From JBMOKU01 sp049324315 (lineage in GTDB: Bacteria; Bacillota; Clostridia; Peptostreptococcales; Thermotaleaceae): 64,000 nucleotides of DNA. Of the stretch, positions 1 through 7,422 are shown piece by piece (position 1 is the stretch's first letter; every line of letters starts with the position of its first letter). The DNA is taken from the NCBI GenBank assembly GCA_049324315.1, contig JBMOKU010000033.1, positions 62,001 through 126,000 of the forward strand, given 5' to 3'. Below the pieces are notes generated by a model. The model was given only the letters and a program-made list of their open reading frames with translations. It was not told where the DNA came from and did no database searches. A program made the position numbers and the translations under genes.

Positions 1-198
1 TGTTTTAGCCGTGACTTTAATAGGGATCTCTGCTGGGAATTGTTCTACAGCTACCATACCGCTTTCATTTTGCAGACTATCTATAGGAGAACTAACACTT
101 ATTTCGATGTCGCTAATCGGAGCAGCAAAGGCTTTACCTGATAGAAACAGGCAGCATAAAAGAATAAGGGGAATGGCAAAGATGAATTTGTATTTCAT
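1..198 (-). CDS. Secreted protein of the Tad-like locus, N-terminal part
   Basis: Only the first 66 codons lie in the window; the gene continues past the left edge. The start overlaps the stop of the preceding pseudopilin gene by one base (TAATG), with GGAGGT just upstream, so the two are translationally coupled. Residues 1-26 form a clear Sec signal peptide: MKYK, a hydrophobic stretch, then GKAFAA as a likely cleavage site. The mature part begins PISDIEISV and is hydrophilic. It is the last visible gene of the Tad/Flp-like operon, so an exported pilus-associated or surface protein is likely. I do not recognise the family. Confidence 0.75.
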   Translation of the reverse strand, partial: MKYKFIFAIPLILLCCLFLSGKAFAAPISDIEISVSSPIDSLQNESGMVAVEQFPAEIPIKVTAKT

Positions 199-680
199 TA
201 GAAACCTCCTTCCTCAATTCTATTGTTGACGCTGGATATGCTAAAGGGAAGCTTAACCTCGCCGGTTAGAAAGTTGAAAATACTGCGGGTTTTCAGTACC
301 CCGTCCAGCGTCAGCCGGGGTGGATTATCAGTTGCGTTGATGTTTTTGATTTCAAGCTCATAAACCCATTCTTCATCAGCATATTTGTTAAGTCCCGCAT
401 CCAGCTTCATGTTTTCATGAAAATACTCATAAAGCTTTTCCTTTGAAAGGGAGCTATCTAACCGAGCATAGCCGTCCCTACGATATTCATCCATCATGGC
501 ATATTCCACAGAACTGTTTACACCTCGCTGGAGTACATATTCTACCTGCTGATACAAGCTTTCCATACGGAAATACTCAATCAGGATAGCGGATAGGGTC
601 AAGATAAAAAATACGAGTATCAAAATGAATATGAAAGTGTCGCCCCTGCGATTTTGTAAAATACGTTTGAAATTCCCCAC
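198..680 (-). CDS. TadE-like pseudopilin
   Basis: A 160-residue protein starting at a GTG with AAAGGAG seven bases upstream. Residues 1-13 are basic and end in NRRGD. A single hydrophobic segment (about 15-36) follows and then a soluble domain. This layout is that of TadE/TadF minor pseudopilins: a short positive leader, a prepilin-peptidase-type glycine, a membrane helix and an extracytoplasmic domain. It lies between the DUF4320-like gene and the secreted protein gene, at the end of the pilus operon. Its function is inferred from architecture and context, not from a diagnostic motif. Confidence 0.65.
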   Translation of the reverse strand: MGNFKRILQNRRGDTFIFILILVFFILTLSAILIEYFRMESLYQQVEYVLQRGVNSSVEYAMMDEYRRDGYARLDSSLSKEKLYEYFHENMKLDAGLNKYADEEWVYELEIKNINATDNPPRLTLDGVLKTRSIFNFLTGEVKLPFSISSVNNRIEEGGF

Positions 681-702
681 AGCTTTCTCCTTTCCGGCAC
701 TC

Positions 703-1185
703 TCACTCTAAGAGCTTCCAATATTTTTCCGACATGCCGGTGATACTCACCCGCATAGGAATATCAATTTTAACAGGGGGCGCAAAAGACGGCGTAAAGA
801 TGGTAAAGGGATGGCTATATTTCATAGTTACTGTAAAGGTATCTCTCAATTGGATTTTCTGGTCGCCCTGATACTCCACATCCTCGACGGTCATCTCTGG
901 AGATAGACCAGTCTGCTGTTTAAGCCGATAGAAAACATCATAGGCTCTGTCCGCTACCCGTCCTTCAAGCTCAATTACCCGAACAACACGGCGGCAGATA
1001 TGGTTTAAGTTGAGGTAAGTGGTAAAGATACTTAAAAAACTCATAACCGTAACCATGAGCGTAATGACCACCAGCGTCTTAACCATCAGATCAAAATAAC
1101 TACTGCCTTTCCTGTTAAAAAGTAGTTTCATAAAAGGTAATGAGGGAGAATTCCTCCCCCATATACCTCGGTGCTTTTTGTTCAT
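703..1185 (-). CDS. DUF4320-like / TadE-like pseudopilin
   Basis: A 160-residue protein with GGGAGGTGCAAGAAG before its ATG. A basic leader of about 27 residues ends in NRKGSS and is followed by one membrane helix (about 33-56), then a soluble domain with a short beta-rich C-terminus. The sequence resembles the DUF4320 family, which accompanies Tad-like loci in Firmicutes (from memory). It shares the [KR]xG-[DS] junction before the helix with the neighbouring TadE-like protein and the three pilins, which suggests processing by one peptidase. Probably a minor pilin or assembly factor. Confidence 0.65.
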   Translation of the reverse strand: MNKKHRGIWGRNSPSLPFMKLLFNRKGSSYFDLMVKTLVVITLMVTVMSFLSIFTTYLNLNHICRRVVRVIELEGRVADRAYDVFYRLKQQTGLSPEMTVEDVEYQGDQKIQLRDTFTVTMKYSHPFTIFTPSFAPPVKIDIPMRVSITGMSEKYWKLLE

Positions 1186-1231
1186 CTTCTTGCACCTCCC
1201 GCATCAGCGGATATATTCGGTATCACTGTCA

Positions 1232-1441
1232 TTAGCTTATTAAGCCAGTAATCTTGTTGACAATGCTGTTCCAGATCTGTGTGATAGAGCCCTGATAAAG
1301 TGTCATGAACACCGCACCTACAACTACAACAATCAGTACAACAATAAGCCAGCCAGTCATCTGATCTCCAGATTTACTTGCCAGTATATTTCTGGCTTTA
1401 AGACCTACCATTTGCACTTTGTTTTTTAAAGTTTTCATCAT
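1232..1441 (-). CDS. Flp-like major pilin, copy 1
   Basis: A 69-residue pilin, last of three tandem paralogues. The start is the ATG of MMKTLKN, seven bases after GGAGGT; an upstream ATG would place that ribosome site inside the gene. Residues 1-26 are a basic leader ending in KSGDQMTGW. A very hydrophobic segment (about 30-47) follows, then a short polar tail containing TLYQ and IWNSIV. Flp pilins are small with just this layout. The residue five after the presumed cleavage glycine is Gly, not the usual Glu. Copies 1-3 are nearly identical from SGDQ onward. Confidence 0.8.
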   Translation of the reverse strand: MMKTLKNKVQMVGLKARNILASKSGDQMTGWLIVVLIVVVVGAVFMTLYQGSITQIWNSIVNKITGLIS

Positions 1442-1476
1442 AATAAATACCTCCATATTTTTATTTGGTTTAAAAA

Positions 1477-1500
1477 GAAAGGGAGAGCGAAGCTCCCCCT
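1477..1500 (-). terminator. Small hairpin between pilin genes 2 and 1
   Basis: The stem GGGGGAGCTTCGCTCTCCC lies right after the stop of pilin 2. It has no long U tract, so it more likely acts as a stability or attenuation hairpin than as a full stop. Confidence 0.45.
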
Positions 1501-1527
1501 GAATTACTTTCTTTAGTCTTTGTGCCT

Positions 1528-1737
1528 TTAGTTTATTAAGCTGGTGATTTTAGCTACAATACTGTTCCATATCTGTGAGATTGAATCCTGATACAGGGTC
1601 ATGAATACTGCACCTACAACTACCACGATCAAGACCACAATAAGCCAACCAGTCATCTGATCTCCGGATTGGTTTGTAAGTACCCTTCTTGCCTTTAGTG
1701 CCATACTTTGCATTTTGCTTTTTATTGTTTTAAACAT
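1528..1737 (-). CDS. Flp-like major pilin, copy 2
   Basis: A 69-residue pilin with a CGGAGGTATTTTCT ribosome site before its ATG. The leader MFKTIKSK through TNQSGDQ is basic; the hydrophobic helix and the tail (TLYQDSISQIWNSIV) match the other two copies almost residue for residue. The divergence is concentrated in the leader, as expected where only a peptidase site must be kept. The middle of three tandem genes, each followed by a small hairpin or a spacer of about 70-90 bases. Confidence 0.8.
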   Translation of the reverse strand: MFKTIKSKMQSMALKARRVLTNQSGDQMTGWLIVVLIVVVVGAVFMTLYQDSISQIWNSIVAKITSLIN

Positions 1738-1775
1738 AGAAAATACCTCCGTTTACTTTTAGATTTTAATTTAGA

Positions 1776-1798
1776 AAAGGGGAATTTCTTCCCCCTTG
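1776..1798 (-). terminator. Small hairpin between pilin genes 3 and 2
   Basis: An AAGGGGGAAGAAATTCCCCTT stem-loop after the stop of pilin 3. It matches in position the hairpin after pilin 2. It may set transcript ratios or protect the pilin mRNA. Confidence 0.45.
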
Positions 1799-1820
1799 TA
1801 TCACTGCCTTTTGGCTAAAA

Positions 1821-2018
1821 TTAGCTCAAAAGACTGGTAATTTTGGTAACAATGCTGTTCCAGATGGTAGAGATGGAGTCCTGATACAGTGTCATAAACA
1901 CAGCACCCACAACTACCACAATCAGTACAACGATGAGCCATCCAGTCATCTGGTCGCCAGATTTGCTTATCAAAACACCTCTTGTCTTTAAAAGAGCATT
2001 TGCCATTCTTTTTTTCAT
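1821..2018 (-). CDS. Flp-like major pilin, copy 3 (first transcribed)
   Basis: A 65-residue pilin. I use the ATG of MKKRMANAL because AAGGAGAGAAAATTCT precedes it; an in-frame ATG 54 bases upstream would add a non-conserved leader. The KSGDQMTGW junction, the V/I-rich helix and the TLYQDSISTIWNSIV tail are shared with copies 1 and 2. This is the first of the three transcribed, directly after the TadC-like gene. Three near-identical pilins could allow dosage or mixed filaments. Confidence 0.8.
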   Translation of the reverse strand: MKKRMANALLKTRGVLISKSGDQMTGWLIVVLIVVVVGAVFMTLYQDSISTIWNSIVTKITSLLS

Positions 2019-2123
2019 AGAATTTTCTCTCCTTCCTTCGATAATTTGGATTGCGTTTGTTTTGTTTTGCATGATTAATACCTCCTAGAAATTTATTTTG
2101 AAAAGGGTATCCCCATTTTCACA

Positions 2124-3029
2124 TTAAAAAAGGCCACCCATTGACTTTATAAGATGGGAGCCTATGACATAAAGCAGGCTGGCAAGAGTTACAGCCACAA
2201 GGGGGATGGATGCAATCTTGATCCTGCGGGGCAGTTTATTTAGTTTTTTCTTTAAGGCTTCCTTAGCTTTAATGTCCATATCTCTTGCAAGATACGCCAA
2301 TGCTTCCCCTTGATGCTCTCCTCGGTGAAGTCCTATAAGGGCATTCACCAGAAAGGATACTTCTGCAAGGCCGATGCGTTCATTAAAGTTTCTAAGGGCA
2401 GTTTCAATATCTTTTGCTTTCATCTCCATTACTAAAACTGAAACATCATAGTGGAATACATCGCTGGCTACCTTAAGGTAATCCTCAAATATCTGAATTA
2501 AATCCACCTGTACGACGGCCTTTTTACTGTCAGCATTGATGTCGTCCAGCTTATACAGTATGGAGCGCACAAAGCCTGGAAGCTCCATTTCAATGCGCAT
2601 CTTTTTTTCCTTCATCTTGTCTTTAAGATCAGTCATGAAGTGGAAATATACCACTATGGAAAAGATGAGTACAATAGGTACAAGATTGGTGGCACCGATT
2701 GTAAACAACAACAGGGCAAGAGGCAGTGTAAAAATGGCACATATAATAGCCCTGGCATAATACTCCTTTGGGGTAAGCTCCAACCCTCCGCGCCTGAGTG
2801 TAGATGCCATCCTTGCTTCCTTCATTGGGTCAAGGGGAATTAGCCGGGAGACGGGATTTACAAGGGGCATTACAAATCGGTTTAACAATCGGTTCCCTGT
2901 TTTTTCTTTTTTATCCTGCAGATGCCTGATGTTCTTTTGCATACTCATCTTTGGGATTTTTAGAAGTTGCCTGCAAATTAAAAATCCTGCCGCAGTCAGC
3001 AGGACGAATATAATAACTTGATAAAACAA
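2124..3029 (-). CDS. tadC: TadC-like inner-membrane platform protein
   Basis: A 301-residue protein of the type II secretion F superfamily. There is one membrane segment at about 3-20, a pair at about 90-135 and one near the C-terminus (about 272-292), with a long cytoplasmic part between. Residues around 205-255 carry the helical F-domain signature region, including RNFNERIG and GLHRGEHQGEALAYLA. In Tad systems TadB and TadC form the membrane platform that the CpaF ATPase drives. It lies 12 bases after the TadB-like gene and before the pilin genes. Confidence 0.75.
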   Translation of the reverse strand: MFYQVIIFVLLTAAGFLICRQLLKIPKMSMQKNIRHLQDKKEKTGNRLLNRFVMPLVNPVSRLIPLDPMKEARMASTLRRGGLELTPKEYYARAIICAIFTLPLALLLFTIGATNLVPIVLIFSIVVYFHFMTDLKDKMKEKKMRIEMELPGFVRSILYKLDDINADSKKAVVQVDLIQIFEDYLKVASDVFHYDVSVLVMEMKAKDIETALRNFNERIGLAEVSFLVNALIGLHRGEHQGEALAYLARDMDIKAKEALKKKLNKLPRRIKIASIPLVAVTLASLLYVIGSHLIKSMGGLF

Positions 3030-3041
3030 CGGAAAACCTCC

Positions 3042-3956
3042 TTATCTGTTTGATGGTTTTGTAGCCTTCATTACATAAAAGGCTGTGCCAAGGGCAGTCA
3101 GCAGCATGAGGATAATCAACAGCTTGCCGATGGATGTTTTTGTAAGGATAAAAAACCATTCTGCATTAGAAAATCGCATCATAGGGATTATGGAAAACAT
3201 CAGACCTGCTGTCATAAGATAGTCCCGCCATACTCTCACCATCATGCTGTCACTCTCAATTTGCATGGACTTTGCATCATTCATAGCTTTAATGATAGGA
3301 AATAGAGCGAATTTTAATCTTCTGTCATGGTAACAGAGGATAAGGGTTTTTACCCACTCGGTAAAATAGCGGTTTTTAACTTTTGCAGATAGACGGTATA
3401 GGCCATGCTCCACATTAGGATTGATGAGCCTGATTTCAGACACAAACTCATCAAAAGGTGTGGGAGTTCTTAAATGAGCTGGAATATATCGATTCTTTTC
3501 CTCCACATAGGTTTCCATGGCTTTAATAATATCGTCATTTCCAGCATAGGCATTGGTAATAATGGACATGGTATTTTCCAATCCCTCGATTTCCTCTCTT
3601 GCTGCTCCAGAGCTTTTTACAGTTAGGTAAAAGTATGGAGCAGGAAGCAAACACGCTGCCATAACCGCTGCCAACTCGGTACTGCCAAACAGCATAACTC
3701 CGGCTATAAAGCCGCCTGCTACTGATACAAGTATCATTACGAGGAACTTTTTATGTGTACATCGCGTCTGCCTGAATAACGTTTCAAACCGTATTGCAAT
3801 TTTCTCGGTAATTTTCAGTTTTGTTCCAGTAAGGTACAGTCGGCGTTTTTTTAGGGAGTTTTGCTCTATGGCAAAGGGGTTCAGTTTTAATAGGAGAAAC
3901 ACTGCAAAGTTAATAAGAACGAAGACAATAATCAAGGACAGATAAATTGGATTCAT
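3042..3956 (-). CDS. tadB: TadB-like inner-membrane platform protein
   Basis: A 304-residue membrane protein. There is an N-terminal helix (about 5-26), a hydrophobic pair at about 72-115 and C-terminal helices (about 250-297). The cytoplasmic region between them is F-domain-like, with AMETYVEEKNRYIP and RLSAKVKNRYFTEW. The gene overlaps the end of the CpaF gene by four bases (ATGA), which indicates coupled translation. Family membership is inferred from topology and from the fixed gene order CpaF-TadB-TadC. Confidence 0.75.
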   Translation of the reverse strand: MNPIYLSLIIVFVLINFAVFLLLKLNPFAIEQNSLKKRRLYLTGTKLKITEKIAIRFETLFRQTRCTHKKFLVMILVSVAGGFIAGVMLFGSTELAAVMAACLLPAPYFYLTVKSSGAAREEIEGLENTMSIITNAYAGNDDIIKAMETYVEEKNRYIPAHLRTPTPFDEFVSEIRLINPNVEHGLYRLSAKVKNRYFTEWVKTLILCYHDRRLKFALFPIIKAMNDAKSMQIESDSMMVRVWRDYLMTAGLMFSIIPMMRFSNAEWFFILTKTSIGKLLIILMLLTALGTAFYVMKATKPSNR

Positions 3957-5341
3957 TGAGTTCCTCCTTCCGCAAAGCGCTGGATCTCCTTTTTAGGAAC
4001 TCCACCAATTAGCAGCCTTTCTGCAAGGGTAGAAGAAATAGAACCTAAACGCTTATGGCTTCCCACAACCTTTGTAATCTTTCCAGACTCATCTCTCGCA
4101 TAATGGTCAACTACGTATTTAAAAAGGGTGTTGCCGATAACTTCACCCTTTTGCACCCCTGTGGCTTCAAAGATTTCCATATACTTTCTTGACTTATCGG
4201 GTAATTGCATTTTAAAAAGCATAATCGGAAAGGCTTCCACAATATTTTTTAAAAGCCTTTCTTCTGACAAAGAGGTGCCAGCTTCTAAGCACATGGTCAA
4301 TATTCTATCATAAGCCGTCCTTGCACTATTGGCATGGAGAGTGCTGACGATGGTGTGTCCTGTTCGCCCGGCTTCCTGCACTGTGAGGGCTTCTTTACCT
4401 CGCATCTCAGCGGGAACAAGGATTTGTGGGTGCAGCCTTAATGAGAGCTTTAATAAATCCAACATGGTGATTGGATTAGGTTCCTCCTTGGTCAAAAGGT
4501 GAATTACATCGTTTATCATCACACCATTTTCATCAAACTGTGCCAGAGATAGCTCCCGGGTGTCCTCTATGGTGACAATGCGCTTATCCGAAGATACACA
4601 GCTTAGAATGTATCCCATATCGGCGGTTTTTCCGCTGCCGGTGGCTCCTGCAATGGCTACCGATACGCCATTGTTAACGCAAAGGGTGAGAAAGTCCAGT
4701 TCCTCAGCTGTGGCCGTATCCCATTCAATCAGGTTTTCCCTTGTAATGTAGGAGGGTTTTTGCTTTCGGATGGAGGCAATAGCTCCTGCATCTTGGTCAA
4801 CGCAGGGTGTGATGGCTCCCGACATACGGACACCTCGTGCAATAAAGCTGTCCCCGATAGGTTTTGAGCCGTCCAGAATAACATTCCCGAACCGGCTCAT
4901 CTTTCTTACGATATTGGAGCAGGCTTCAGCATTGGTGAAGATTTCATTTAACCTTACCTTTTTATCTTTGTATAGAACCCAAATTCCACTAAAGCCATTG
5001 ATGTTTATTTCTTCTACGTCACCATCCTTGAGATATGGAGATAACAGTCCCATACCAGCCATATCGTAATATACAACGTCTACCAGTTGGGAGATATTGT
5101 TAAGGTTCTTAGCCACCAACTGTTCACTATTTAAGTAGCGAATAATGAGGTCTTTGAGTTTTTCCTCGGCTTCCTCCGAATACAATACCTGGGCAAGCTC
5201 TGCTGAATGGTTCTTAGCGATGATTCGCTGAAGCTTATCGAGGATTTCTCCATAGTCCTGAGCCTTTATACTTTCCCCACTGTCAGAACGCCGCTTATTA
5301 GCTTGGTAAATCAGGTCATTAACGGAAAATCTGTTGTTCAT
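3953..5341 (-). CDS. cpaF: CpaF/TadA-type secretion ATPase
   Basis: A 462-residue hexameric ATPase that would power pilus assembly at the inner face of the membrane. It has a long N-terminal domain, an RGVRMSGAITP strand region, a Walker A motif GATGSGKT at residues 232-239, an Asp box (IEDTREL), a Walker B-like LVPAEMRG and a His box (TGHTIVSTLHANSA). All are typical of the VirB11/CpaF family. Length matches the family (about 420-480). It overlaps the next gene upstream (CpaE-like) and the next downstream (TadB) by four bases each. Confidence 0.93.
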   Translation of the reverse strand: MNNRFSVNDLIYQANKRRSDSGESIKAQDYGEILDKLQRIIAKNHSAELAQVLYSEEAEEKLKDLIIRYLNSEQLVAKNLNNISQLVDVVYYDMAGMGLLSPYLKDGDVEEININGFSGIWVLYKDKKVRLNEIFTNAEACSNIVRKMSRFGNVILDGSKPIGDSFIARGVRMSGAITPCVDQDAGAIASIRKQKPSYITRENLIEWDTATAEELDFLTLCVNNGVSVAIAGATGSGKTADMGYILSCVSSDKRIVTIEDTRELSLAQFDENGVMINDVIHLLTKEEPNPITMLDLLKLSLRLHPQILVPAEMRGKEALTVQEAGRTGHTIVSTLHANSARTAYDRILTMCLEAGTSLSEERLLKNIVEAFPIMLFKMQLPDKSRKYMEIFEATGVQKGEVIGNTLFKYVVDHYARDESGKITKVVGSHKRLGSISSTLAERLLIGGVPKKEIQRFAEGGTQ

Positions 5342-6075
5342 GACTCTATACCTCTGCAGATTTCATCTGCAATTTTCTCAAGTACCTTGCTATAGCGTCT
5401 GCAATGTCGATCATGGAAGAAATATAAGGGAGTTCCCGCATTTTCCAGTTCACTTGCCTGCTTTACATAGGGTAGCTCATAGTCAAAGGAAAGCTCCATC
5501 ATGCTCTTATAGGTCTTGTCGTCAAATTCTCCGTTAGGGGTCTGCAGTATATGGATTTGTTTCTCCGCAATATGCAGCTCCCTTACAAAGTCTGAAACAC
5601 CCTTTTGCCACATTTGTGCTGCTATAGATGGCTTATGCAGGGTAAATACCTTATCTGCCATCCAAAGTCCAACACTGGATATGGGATTAGTCACATCTGC
5701 GGCTCCATCCACAATGAGAATATCAAAGACCAAAGATGCGGCATTGATCATCCTTTCTACTTCCTGAATGGCTACAGTATCACAAATAAGCCCTGTATAA
5801 TGCGTAGGCAACGATAGGAAAAACAGGTTTTTGCTTTGCTCATATTCCATAAATTTTTCTCCAATATTGGGGTTATCATCGTTCAATGCTTGAAAAAGCC
5901 CCTTTTCTTCAGGAACACTCTGACCAAAAAAGACTTGCAAGTCTCCGTAGATAAGATTAGTGGAGATGAGTCCCACTAATACATCACGCTTAGAAAGAGC
6001 GCATGCAAGATTGACTGCAAAGGTTGTTTTACCGCTGTTATTGCCGCCCCACACGGCGTAGATTTTATTGTTCAT
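5338..6075 (-). CDS. CpaE/TadZ-like MinD-family ATPase
   Basis: A 245-residue P-loop protein of the ParA/MinD group. The start is MNNKIYAVWGG, followed by a deviant Walker A, GGNNSGKTTF (about residues 9-18). A second conserved stretch, ILIVDGAAD, matches the Walker B-like region. In Tad systems CpaE/TadZ positions the pilus machine at one pole or site. It lacks the N-terminal receiver-like domain of classic CpaE. It overlaps both CpaB and CpaF, so it is part of the same operon. Confidence 0.8.
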   Translation of the reverse strand: MNNKIYAVWGGNNSGKTTFAVNLACALSKRDVLVGLISTNLIYGDLQVFFGQSVPEEKGLFQALNDDNPNIGEKFMEYEQSKNLFFLSLPTHYTGLICDTVAIQEVERMINAASLVFDILIVDGAADVTNPISSVGLWMADKVFTLHKPSIAAQMWQKGVSDFVRELHIAEKQIHILQTPNGEFDDKTYKSMMELSFDYELPYVKQASELENAGTPLYFFHDRHCRRYSKVLEKIADEICRGIES

Positions 6076-6778
6076 AGTTCATAACACCTCGTTTCTCAAA
6101 AATTATGTGCAGCTTGCCTGTATATTCGGCTTGTATGAGCCTTTCAGCCTGTGCCTCGGTAACGATTAGCGTTACAGCTTTAGGAACAGTATCACCATTA
6201 GGCGATTGACCGCTCTTTTGTTGTTCCCGCATTTCTGCTGTATCTTGCGTTCTGGCATTCTCCACACTATAAACCTCCAGCCTTTTTAGTTCGGGATAGA
6301 TGATAACTTGTGGAGAAGAATCCTGGCCATCTGCGGCCTGTTCTAAAAATACTGCCACAGTTACTATGTCTCCGTTTTGGAGGTGGGAGGAAAGTCCTGC
6401 TGCAATACTTGGGACGCTGATGGTGACAAGGCGCTGGTTATTCTTAGTGATGCGGTCTAATATCTCATTTATAAGAAATCCTCCCAGTTTTTTTGGAAAG
6501 AAATAATCTCCCTTGATGATATTGGTCTGTGCAACCTTACCTAAAACCGTATCTTTGTCGTTGATAACACCTTCAGGTAGACCATAGTTTCCCACTTCCA
6601 CGGTGGTAAGGTGATTTTCTTTAATCTCCGTTCCCACTGGAATGTCCTCTGATGCCCTGAGCACTATAATCGTTGCACTTTTATCCTCATAAAACCTTGG
6701 TAAAAGCCCAAAAGATATAGCTGCTGCAACAATAATACAGACTGCACTTAGAAATATTCGGTTTTTTAGTATCTTCAA
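6065..6778 (-). CDS. cpaB: CpaB-like pilus assembly protein (SAF domain)
   Basis: A 237-residue protein. One N-terminal membrane helix (about 7-24) is followed by a SAF domain at about 38-100 (ASEDIPVGTEIKENHLTTVEV, then a region with TNIIKGDYFF). A second beta-rich RcpC/CpaB domain contains ISVPSIAAGLSSHLQNGDIV and VTLIVTEAQAERLI. CpaB proteins are periplasmic or surface-side parts of the Tad apparatus. It overlaps the CpaE-like gene by 11 bases. A linker near residues 165-195 is Gln/Gly/Ser-rich and probably flexible. Confidence 0.85.
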   Translation of the reverse strand: MKILKNRIFLSAVCIIVAAAISFGLLPRFYEDKSATIIVLRASEDIPVGTEIKENHLTTVEVGNYGLPEGVINDKDTVLGKVAQTNIIKGDYFFPKKLGGFLINEILDRITKNNQRLVTISVPSIAAGLSSHLQNGDIVTVAVFLEQAADGQDSSPQVIIYPELKRLEVYSVENARTQDTAEMREQQKSGQSPNGDTVPKAVTLIVTEAQAERLIQAEYTGKLHIIFEKRGVMNYEQ

Positions 6779-6839
6779 ACTCCTCTAAGCCTCCTTTCAT
6801 CGTGATAAAATTAAAGCTCCCCGTGTTACAGGAAACTTA

Positions 6840-6989
6840 TTACTTGCCGAAAAAGAAATGCGATTGTTTCTTTTGCTCCTTTTCGTTATTTTGTGTTTTA
6901 TTCTCTTTCTGTCCCTCCTTGCTGCTTATATGAATTCTGTGGATAAGGGTACGAAATACTTTTGGCTTCTTTTGTTTTGTCTGTTTCAT
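6840..6989 (-). CDS. Small basic protein, 49 residues
   Basis: A 49-codon gene with AGGAAGGAGTCATTT before its ATG and a TAA stop. It begins MKQTKQKKPKVF and ends KQSHFFFGK. The composition is extreme: rich in Lys, Gln, Asn and Glu, with no membrane segment and no cysteine. It lies between the Cys-rich small protein and CpaB, in the same direction. I do not recognise it. The good ribosome site and position in the operon argue that it is real. Confidence 0.55.
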   Translation of the reverse strand: MKQTKQKKPKVFRTLIHRIHISSKEGQKENKTQNNEKEQKKQSHFFFGK

Positions 6990-7022
6990 AAATGACTCCT
7001 TCCTACATGAGTTATACCTGTA

Positions 7023-7064
7023 TTACCAGCCGAAAGGCATAGATATTTCTTTTTCGGCTGGTAA
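7023..7064 (-). terminator. Long stem-loop between the two small genes
   Basis: A perfect 13-base stem (TTACCAGCCGAAA and its complement) with a 16-base loop. It follows the Cys-rich gene but has no U run on the minus strand, so it is a weak terminator or processing site. Confidence 0.5.
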
Positions 7065-7169
7065 ATTATCAGGGGAGGGGTGTGGGGAGGGGAAAACTGC
7101 AAAGCCACCATTGGACGTATGCCATCAAATGGATAGACTACCCCCTTGGTATAAAATATTTTCCAACCT

Positions 7170-7343
7170 TTAATCATCAAATATATGGCACTTTTCCTCA
7201 CTACATTTGTTACAATTCTCATCAAAATCTGGACAATGCTTACAATCACGCTCCTTCATTGTTTTAATATGTCGGCGGTGATGTCCTGGTTTTTCCTGCA
7301 TCATACGCTCATATTCGCGTAAATGCCCTTCTGTAAAGTGCAT
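7170..7343 (-). CDS. Cysteine-rich small protein, 57 residues
   Basis: A 57-codon gene with AAAGGAGGTGTTACT before its ATG. The N-terminal half is helical and charged (MHFTEGHLREYERMMQ). The C-terminal half carries DCKHCPDFDENCNKCSEEKC, that is CxxCx6CxxCx4C, plus a final His, and could bind zinc or an Fe-S cluster. It sits between ParB and CpaB. I do not know a function. The ribosome site and codon structure support a real gene. Confidence 0.6.
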   Translation of the reverse strand: MHFTEGHLREYERMMQEKPGHHRRHIKTMKERDCKHCPDFDENCNKCSEEKCHIFDD

Positions 7344-7371
7344 AGTAACACCTCCTTTCTAAAAAGGGCAT

Positions 7372-7400
7372 AAAAAAACGTCCTCGGTTATTTGAGGGCG
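7372..7400 (-). terminator. Rho-independent terminator after parB
   Basis: On the minus strand a CGCCCTC / GAGGACG stem is followed by seven T. It lies 22 bases past the parB stop, so it separates parAB from the pilus genes at least in part. Confidence 0.8.
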
Positions 7401-7422
7401 AAATGATTGCCTTGCGTTACAG

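Noticed and set aside
7082..7249. Overlapping open frames on both strands near the Cys-rich gene
   Set aside because: They have no ribosome sites and cross the real small gene and a hairpin.
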